This document shows, piece by piece, positions 58,646-64,000 of a stretch of 64,000 nucleotides of DNA. Location of the stretch: positions 1 to 64,000 of the forward strand of contig JBBEBP010000005.1 of the NCBI GenBank assembly GCA_040882255.1, given 5' to 3'. Numbering within the stretch: position 1 is the stretch's first letter; each line of letters opens with the position of its first letter. Below the pieces are notes generated by a model that was not told where the DNA came from, ran no database searches, and worked only from the letters and a program-made list of their open reading frames with translations. The translations under genes were made by a program, and so were the position numbers. The stretch is from PWQG01 sp040882255 (GTDB taxonomy: Bacteria > Pseudomonadota > Gammaproteobacteria > Pseudomonadales > Pseudohongiellaceae).

Positions 58646-59371
58646 TCAGGAGCCCTCCTTACGTGTGAGACTGGAATAGAGAAACAGGATCAGCAGAGCG
58701 GCGGCCATGGCAAACCACTGCACCGCGTACCCCATGTGGGCTTCAGGTTGGATGAGTTCAGCGGTCCAGTCCGTCACCAGAGCGCCGGGCGCATCCGCAT
58801 CCAGGCGCAGGGTATGGGGGAGCAGGTCCTGGCCGACCGGCTCGCTGAGCCGGGGCAGATCAATGCGCTGGATACGGCGTGGCCAGCGATCACCCAGTGG
58901 ATCAGCCTGATCCCCCAGCACCAGCGTCTGCCCTTCAGGGACATACAGATGGCCAGTGATGGCCTGCTCACCGGAGACGTCAGGAACGTCCGGTAACTGC
59001 TGGCGGCTTTCTCCCAGCGGTACCCAGCCACGATTGACCAGGATCGTCCCATCACCGGTTTCGAATGGCGTCAGCACTTCGTAGCCGACCCGGCTGTCGC
59101 GCAGACGGTTGTCGAGCAGAAAGGAGCGCTCTTCGAGATAGCGTCCCCGGGCCTCGACCGGCAGAAAGGCCAGTGCGCGGCCCGCCTGCCAATCGACATC
59201 GCCCACTGGTACGGGGTCCTGCTGTTGCTGGCGGATCTGCTGCTCCAGCATGACGCGCTTCTGCGCCTCCCGGTCCAGTTGCCAGAAACCCAGGGCGATC
59301 ATCAGCGGAAAGAACAGCGCGAAAAACGCGCCAATCTTCCAGTTGAACTGCCAGCGCCAGGATGCTGCCAT
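58646..59371 (-). CDS. SURF1-family oxidase assembly protein
   Basis: A 241-residue protein with two terminal membrane helices (FFALFFPLMIALGFWQL and QWFAMAAALLILFLYSSL) around a periplasmic domain with the SURF1 motifs (GFWQLDREAQK, FLLDNRLRDSRVGYEVLTPF, ILVNRGWVP). It helps insert heme A into subunit I. It lies one base before the SCO-like gene, so they are co-transcribed. Confidence 0.93.
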   Translation of the reverse strand: MAASWRWQFNWKIGAFFALFFPLMIALGFWQLDREAQKRVMLEQQIRQQQQDPVPVGDVDWQAGRALAFLPVEARGRYLEERSFLLDNRLRDSRVGYEVLTPFETGDGTILVNRGWVPLGESRQQLPDVPDVSGEQAITGHLYVPEGQTLVLGDQADPLGDRWPRRIQRIDLPRLSEPVGQDLLPHTLRLDADAPGALVTDWTAELIQPEAHMGYAVQWFAMAAALLILFLYSSLTRKEGS

Positions 59372-59482
59372 TGGTGGGGTCTCTCCTGTTCAGATCTGCT
59401 ATCATCCGGACGTCGTGACCGGTTCCGGAGCCTCAACGCTTCCAGGGGCCCCTCCATTCATCTGCCGCATACAGGACACTGC

Positions 59483-59692
59483 ATGCTGACCACAATCGTT
59501 GCCATTCTGCTGGTGGGAATTCTGATCGCCTTGGGCGTCGGATTCTACTTCTTTTTCAAGGACCAGGGTCGTTCCAGGCGTGTCATGTACGCGCTGGGTG
59601 TGCGGGTTACCCTGGCCATCCTGCTGATGATCACCGTACTCTACGGCATCATGACCGGTGAACTGACGCTGCAGGCACCCTGGACGCAGTAA
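59483..59692 (+). CDS. DUF2909-type twin-transmembrane small protein
   Basis: A 69-residue protein from ATG 59483 with two membrane helices (LTTIVAILLVGILIALGVGFYFF; VTLAILLMITVLYGIM) and the FFKDQGRSRRVMYALGVRV loop. DUF2909 genes commonly sit between surf1 and the oxidase genes in gammaproteobacteria; the role in oxidase biogenesis is unknown. Confidence 0.8.
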   Translation: MLTTIVAILLVGILIALGVGFYFFFKDQGRSRRVMYALGVRVTLAILLMITVLYGIMTGELTLQAPWTQ

Positions 59693-59762
59693 GCGGCAGG
59701 ATCCTGGCAGAAAAAGCGGGAATTCCGGGAAACCTGTGGATAGACGGAGAGGTTGTTGTTGA

Positions 59763-59836
59763 TCTCGCGGAGCTCGCCAAGATCGCCAAGAATGCATGAC
59801 AGGCCCTTCTTGGCGATCTTGGCGAGCTCCGCGAGA
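59763..59836. repeat. Perfect inverted boundary repeat, hairpin between convergent genes
   Basis: TCTCGCGGAGCTCGCCAAGA.. (59763-59792) and its exact reverse complement (59807-59836) are 30 bp each with a 14-bp loop. It is the island's repeat family, here in perfect hairpin form between the convergent small gene and coxC, where it could stop transcription both ways. No gene lies from 59693 to 59878. Confidence 0.85.
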
Positions 59837-59878
59837 CTATAATAGCCGAATCACAATACCCGCATATGTTCCTGACAG

Positions 59879-60802
59879 TCAGAGCAGGTAGACGAAGATA
59901 AACAGCAATACCCAGACCACGTCGACGAAGTGCCAGTACCAGGCCGCCGCCTCGAAACCGAAATGGTCGTCCGGCTTGAAGTGACCTTTCATACAACGCA
60001 GCAGCATGACGATCAGGATGAACGTACCCAGTGTCACGTGGAAACCGTGAAAGCCGGTCAGCAGGAAGAACGTGGAGCCATAGATCCCGGAGTTCAGCGT
60101 GATGCCGTAGTGGGCGTAGGCTTCATAGTATTCCAGCCCCTGCAGGAAGAGGAAGATGATACCCAGACCTACGGTGACGAACATCCACTGGATCAGGCGC
60201 TTTCTATTCTCTTCCTTGAGTGCGTGGTGCGCGAAGTGCAGGGTGACACTGGAAGTGATCAGGATGACCGTGTTCCAGAAGGGCAGGTAGCCCAGGAAGA
60301 AGGACGGCGACCAGCTATGGACATTCAGTCCGTCCTCTGGTCCTACGAATCGGCTGTTATCGGGGTTGGTCAGCAGCGGCCAGGCGGCTTCGAACTCCGG
60401 CCACAGCATGTTGGTTGTGCCTTTCTCTCCTTCACCGCCCAGCCAGGGCACCACGAAGGCGCGCAGGTAGAGCAGGGCGCCGAAAAAGGCGGCGAAGAAC
60501 ATCACCTCGGAAAAAATGAACCAGACCATACCCCAGACATAGGAGCGCTTGAGCTGAGCACTGTTCATGCCGGCCAGGTTCTCGCGGATCACTGTGGCGA
60601 ACCAGTTGAAGATGATGAACGACAGCATCAGGAAACCGGCCAGGCTCAACCAGGTGCCGGTGGCTGCGCTCTGTCCCGCACTCACACTGTTCAGCAGCGT
60701 GCCCATGCCGAACACAAACAGGAACAGCGCAATGGACGCGAAGAACGGATACTTGGTCTGTTCCGGGACGTAATACGTTTCGTGGGCGCTTTCGCTGGCC
60801 AT
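59879..60802 (-). CDS. coxC: Cytochrome c oxidase subunit III (second oxidase)
   Basis: A 307-residue full-length subunit III with seven membrane helices (FASIALFLFVFGMGTLLNSV; FFLLTGFHGFHVTLGTFILI; WYWHFVDVVWVLLFIFVYLL). It is 40 bp downstream of ctaG in the same operon. It is the conventional aa3 subunit, unlike the two shorter ones at 56-57 kb. Confidence 0.93.
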   Translation of the reverse strand: MASESAHETYYVPEQTKYPFFASIALFLFVFGMGTLLNSVSAGQSAATGTWLSLAGFLMLSFIIFNWFATVIRENLAGMNSAQLKRSYVWGMVWFIFSEVMFFAAFFGALLYLRAFVVPWLGGEGEKGTTNMLWPEFEAAWPLLTNPDNSRFVGPEDGLNVHSWSPSFFLGYLPFWNTVILITSSVTLHFAHHALKEENRKRLIQWMFVTVGLGIIFLFLQGLEYYEAYAHYGITLNSGIYGSTFFLLTGFHGFHVTLGTFILIVMLLRCMKGHFKPDDHFGFEAAAWYWHFVDVVWVLLFIFVYLL

Positions 60803-60841
60803 TATAGAGTCTCCAAAAATTTACTTTCTGATCTTGTCTTG

Positions 60842-61417
60842 TTATCGGTTGCTTGCCACTGCCGGTTTATTCTCGCTGATGTCATACAGCCTGTAGGCCA
60901 GTGTCAGCTTGCTGACCCGTTCCGGCAGTTCCGGGTCCACAAAGAACTGCAGCGGCATTTCCACGGTCTGTCCGGGCTCCAGCACCTGTTCCTCGAAACA
61001 GAAGCACTCGATCTTGTTCAGGTAACCCGACGCCACATTCGGGGCCACACTCGGAATGGCCTGAGTGGTGACAGCGTGATCATACGGGTTGGTGACCGTG
61101 TAGCTGATGCGCTTCATTTCCCCGGGCCTGATCACCATCGCGCGCTCGGACGGGCGGAACTTCCAGTCGTCCACCAGTTCGCCATGCACGGTGAACTGCA
61201 TGGTGATCTCGCGTTGCTCATCGACTTCCGGCGCCAGGCCTTCCGTCAACACATACTGATCCTGCGTACGGCCCTTGCCGTTGAGGCCGGTCACGTCACA
61301 GATGACGTCGTACAGGGGAACCAGTGCAAAGCCGAACGCAAACATCCCGCCCACGCCCAGCAACAGGCGTTTCACGAGCCGTGCGTTCGGTGATCCTGTA
61401 TCGTCGTGTTCAGACAT
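60842..61417 (-). CDS. ctaG: Cytochrome c oxidase assembly protein CtaG/Cox11
   Basis: A 191-residue protein with one N-terminal anchor (LLLGVGGMFAFGFALVPLYDVIC) and the Cox11 copper motif CFCF (KIECFCFEEQVLEPGQ). It delivers copper to CuB of subunit I. It lies between coxA and coxC as usual. Confidence 0.95.
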   Translation of the reverse strand: MSEHDDTGSPNARLVKRLLLGVGGMFAFGFALVPLYDVICDVTGLNGKGRTQDQYVLTEGLAPEVDEQREITMQFTVHGELVDDWKFRPSERAMVIRPGEMKRISYTVTNPYDHAVTTQAIPSVAPNVASGYLNKIECFCFEEQVLEPGQTVEMPLQFFVDPELPERVSKLTLAYRLYDISENKPAVASNR

Positions 61418-61468
61418 GCTGCTCTCTCCCGACGGCGTGGCGGGTCAGGGACCCGCCCGCCTTTTCTG

Positions 61469-63061
61469 TCACTGTGCCTTGATCAGCTTCGGATCCGGCG
61501 GTGTTTCAAACGTGTGGTACGGCGCCGGTGAGGGCACTGTCCACTCCAGACCTTCCGCGCCTTCCCATACCTGGTCGGTGGCCTTCTTGCCGCCGCGGAT
61601 ACACTTGATCACCACGAACAGGAAGACCAGCTGAGAGGCACCGAACAGGAAGCCTCCGACACTGGATATCCAGTTGAAGTCGGCGAACTGCAGGGCATAG
61701 TCCGGAATCCGGCGCGGCATGCCCGCCAGCCCCAGGAAGTGTTGCGGGAAGAACAGCACGTTCACGCCGATGAAGCTCAACCAGAAGTGCAGTTTGCCCA
61801 GCGTCTCGTCGTACATGTTGCCGGTCCACTTGGGCAGCCAGTAGTAGGCGGCCGCCATCAACGAGAAGATCGCTCCCGGCACCAGTACGTAGTGGAAGTG
61901 GGCCACTACGAAGTAGCTGTCATGATACTGGAAATCCAGCGGTACGATCGCCAGCATGATGCCGGTGAAACCACCCAGGGTGAAGAGCACGACGAAGGCG
62001 ATGGCAAACAGCATCGGTGTCTCGAAGGTCATGGAGCCCTTGAACATGGTGGACATCCAGTTGAAGACCTTCACACCGGTCGGCACGGCAATCAGCATGG
62101 TCGAGTACATGAAGAACAGCTGGCCGGCCAGCGGCATGCCCACCGTGAACATGTGGTGCGCCCACACGATGAACGACAGGAAGGCGATGGACGCTGTTGC
62201 ATAGACCATGGAGTCATAGCCGAACAGTCGCTTGCGGGCGAAGGTCGGAATGATCGCTGACACGATGCCGAAGGCGGGCAGGATCATGATGTAGACTTCC
62301 GGGTGGCCGAAGAACCAGAACAGGTGCTGGAACAGCACCGGGTCACCCCCGCCGGCCGCATCGAAGAAGCTGGTGCCGAAATGGATGTCGAACAGCATCA
62401 TGGTGACCACGCCCGCCAGTACCGGCATGACGGCCAGCAGCAGATAGGCAGTGATCAGCCAGGTCCACACGAACAGCGGCATCTTCATCAGTGTCATGCC
62501 GGGCGCGCGCATGTTCAGGATGGTGGCGATGACGTTGATCGCACCCATGATGGACGAAGCCCCCATGATGTGCACGGCGAAGATAAAGAACGTCACCGAA
62601 TCGGGAGCGTAGGTCGTGGACAGCGGGGCGTAGAATGTCCAGCCGAAGTTGGGGCCGCCCCCGTCCATGAACAGTGTGGATACCATCAGCAGAAAGGCGA
62701 ACGGCAGTATCCAGAAGCTCCAGTTGTTCATGCGCGGCAAGGCCATATCGGGCGCGCCGATCATGAGAGGAATCATCCAGTTGGCCAGGCCGACGAAAGC
62801 CGGCATCACCGCCCCGAAGACCATGACCAGACCATGCATGGTGGTCATCTGGTTGAAGAAATTGGGATCCACGAACTGCAGTCCGGGCTGGAACAGTTCG
62901 GCGCGGATCACCATGGCGAATGTGCCGCCCAGGAAGAACATGGCCAGACTGAACCACAGGTACAGCGTACCGATATCCTTGTGATTGGTCGTGAACAACC
63001 ATCGCGATATGCCCCTGGCAGGGCCATGATGATGATCGATTGCGTGTGCTGCTGCGCTCAT
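61469..63061 (-). CDS. coxA: Cytochrome c oxidase subunit I (second, conventional aa3)
   Basis: A 530-residue protein with twelve membrane helices and all ligands (TTMHGLVM, FWFFGHPEVYIMILPAFG, WAHHMFTVGM, VVAHFHYVLV). It is 75 residues shorter than the first copy because it lacks the acidic tail, and the proteins differ clearly, so the two oxidases are not recent duplicates. Confidence 0.96.
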   Translation of the reverse strand: MSAAAHAIDHHHGPARGISRWLFTTNHKDIGTLYLWFSLAMFFLGGTFAMVIRAELFQPGLQFVDPNFFNQMTTMHGLVMVFGAVMPAFVGLANWMIPLMIGAPDMALPRMNNWSFWILPFAFLLMVSTLFMDGGGPNFGWTFYAPLSTTYAPDSVTFFIFAVHIMGASSIMGAINVIATILNMRAPGMTLMKMPLFVWTWLITAYLLLAVMPVLAGVVTMMLFDIHFGTSFFDAAGGGDPVLFQHLFWFFGHPEVYIMILPAFGIVSAIIPTFARKRLFGYDSMVYATASIAFLSFIVWAHHMFTVGMPLAGQLFFMYSTMLIAVPTGVKVFNWMSTMFKGSMTFETPMLFAIAFVVLFTLGGFTGIMLAIVPLDFQYHDSYFVVAHFHYVLVPGAIFSLMAAAYYWLPKWTGNMYDETLGKLHFWLSFIGVNVLFFPQHFLGLAGMPRRIPDYALQFADFNWISSVGGFLFGASQLVFLFVVIKCIRGGKKATDQVWEGAEGLEWTVPSPAPYHTFETPPDPKLIKAQ

Positions 63062-63066
63062 GGTGA

Positions 63067-64000
63067 TTACTGCCCCTCTTGCATGATCTCGTTGACATCA
63101 GCAGGCTGAACGATGTCGCCGCTGTTGTTGCCAAAGGCATTTCTGATGTAGGTGACGACCGAGGCCAGATCAACCATGTTCAGCTGCCGGCCATAGGCGG
63201 CCATCGCCGTACCGTCGACACCGTGGACAATGGTGGCCGTGACACCATCCGCATCACCCACGACCACTTCGCTGTCCGCGAGGGCGGGGAAGGACGGCGG
63301 ATTGCCTGAACCGTCAACCTGGTGACAGGTCACACAGTTGGTGCCATAGACGCTTTCACCGGTCTCCATGGCTTCATCCATGGTCAACTCGGCGTCGGCC
63401 AGCTCGGCTTCCATGCGGGCGGTTTCCTGCTGCTCCGCATACCATTCCTCATACTCGGCCGGCTCCAGTGCGTGAACCTCGATGGGCATGAACCCGTGGT
63501 CCACACCACACAGTTCGGCACACTGGCCACGATAGACACCGGGTTCATCCACCACCACCCAGGTCTCGTTGATGAAACCGGGAATGGTGTCCTTCTTGAT
63601 CGACAGTTCAGGCACCCACCAGGAGTGCAGCACGTCCTGCGACGTCATCAGGAAGCGGACCTTGGTATCAGTCGGGATGACCAGCGGACGGTCCACTTCC
63701 AGCAGGTAGTTCTCACCTTTCTCCATCTGGTTGCTGATGGAGTCACGCGGCGTCGACATTACACTGAAAAAGGATACTTCCTCTTCATCTGCGCTGGTGG
63801 GGATGTAACTGTACTCCCAGCGCCACTGGTAGCCGGTAATCTGGATATCCAGTTCGGATTCGCTGGTGTCATAGGCCTGGGACAGCAGGCGGGTTGCCGG
63901 AACAGCCATCAGGATCAGGATCACGAAGGGAATCAGCGTCCAGAGAATCTCCAGCTTCACGCTTTCGTGGAACCTGGCGGGCTGGGCACCCCGGGATTTG
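63067..64000 (-). CDS. coxB: Cytochrome c oxidase subunit II with one cytochrome c domain (5' end outside window)
   Basis: The frame is open to the window edge, so the start lies beyond 64000; at least 310 residues are visible. It shows the second membrane helix (ILWTLIPFVILILMAVPATRLL), the cupredoxin domain with CuA ligands (VLHSWWVPEL, CAELCGVDHGFM), and a single C-terminal cytochrome c domain (TNCVTCHQVDG with GTAMAAY). The last residue is six bp before coxA. An internal GTG at 63960 is not the true start. Confidence 0.93.
   Translation of the reverse strand, partial: KSRGAQPARFHESVKLEILWTLIPFVILILMAVPATRLLSQAYDTSESELDIQITGYQWRWEYSYIPTSADEEEVSFFSVMSTPRDSISNQMEKGENYLLEVDRPLVIPTDTKVRFLMTSQDVLHSWWVPELSIKKDTIPGFINETWVVVDEPGVYRGQCAELCGVDHGFMPIEVHALEPAEYEEWYAEQQETARMEAELADAELTMDEAMETGESVYGTNCVTCHQVDGSGNPPSFPALADSEVVVGDADGVTATIVHGVDGTAMAAYGRQLNMVDLASVVTYIRNAFGNNSGDIVQPADVNEIMQEGQ

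Noticed and set aside
1..64000. tRNA, rRNA or riboswitch genes
   Set aside because: No tRNA-like CCA/T-arm pattern, rRNA stretch or known riboswitch core was noticed; a covariance-model scan would be needed to be certain.

Overview
The window looks like a chromosomal segment of a GC-rich, aerobic, Gram-negative gammaproteobacterium. The order dsbA - cytochrome c4 - engB - polA - znuABC is the one known from Pseudomonas-like gammaproteobacteria. The acidic secreted surface protein and the two aa3-type oxidases suggest a marine or halophilic lineage such as Ectothiorhodospiraceae/Chromatiales. That placement is inference; no rRNA, tRNA or other marker gene was recognised here.

Region 1 (0.1-4.6 kb and 11.6-20.7 kb) is one functional block split in two. 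It holds an RTX-like type I-secreted surface protein, a TPR/beta-barrel outer-membrane protein, a FecR-domain protein overlapping a CHASE2 class III nucleotide cyclase, a Crp/Fnr-family regulator, and a complete type I secretion system (ABC exporter, HlyD adaptor, TolC channel). Crp-type palindromes of the form TGTGA-N6-TCACA lie upstream of predicted promoters for the surface-protein gene and the fecR-cyclase operon. This fits a local signalling and secretion regulon.

Region 2 (4.6-11.6 kb) is an island of small toxin-antitoxin modules: BrnT/BrnA, addiction-module antitoxin/ParE, HicB/HicA, YefM/YoeB twice and CcdA/CcdB. It also has a GxxExxY gene and many broken modules (ParE, VapC, HicB, HTH antitoxin and GxxExxY relics). 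They are punctuated by a family of inverted 9-nt-periodic repeats. The island separates the fecR-cyclase genes from the outer-membrane protein gene, so it probably inserted into a once continuous cluster.

Region 3 (20.7-28 kb) holds a hypothetical exported protein, a Wzm/Wzt polysaccharide exporter, an 88-bp perfect palindrome, then on the minus strand a PIG-L deacetylase fused to a GNAT-like domain, a GT4 glycosyltransferase and an AAA/DUF4143 ATPase, followed by an IS30 remnant.

Region 4 (28.4-32.0 kb) is a three-gene operon: a double-domain KaiC-like ATPase, a receiver-like protein, and a degenerate-GGDEF/EAL c-di-GMP phosphodiesterase.

Region 5 (32.3-42.1 kb) is a type II secretion operon on the minus strand, gspL-M-E-F-D-G-H-I-J-K, with no gspC. 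Region 6 (42.3-50.1 kb) is the housekeeping block dsbA, cytochrome c4, engB, polA, znuA and znuCB with a Zur box. The PolA protein appears to lack all four proofreading-exonuclease carboxylates.

Region 7 (50.1-64 kb) is respiratory: SCO1, heme O synthase, a caa3-like oxidase whose CuA subunit carries two cytochrome c domains, SURF1, an SCO-like protein, a small DUF2909 protein, and a second, conventional aa3 oxidase (coxC, ctaG, coxA, coxB). The last gene runs off the window.
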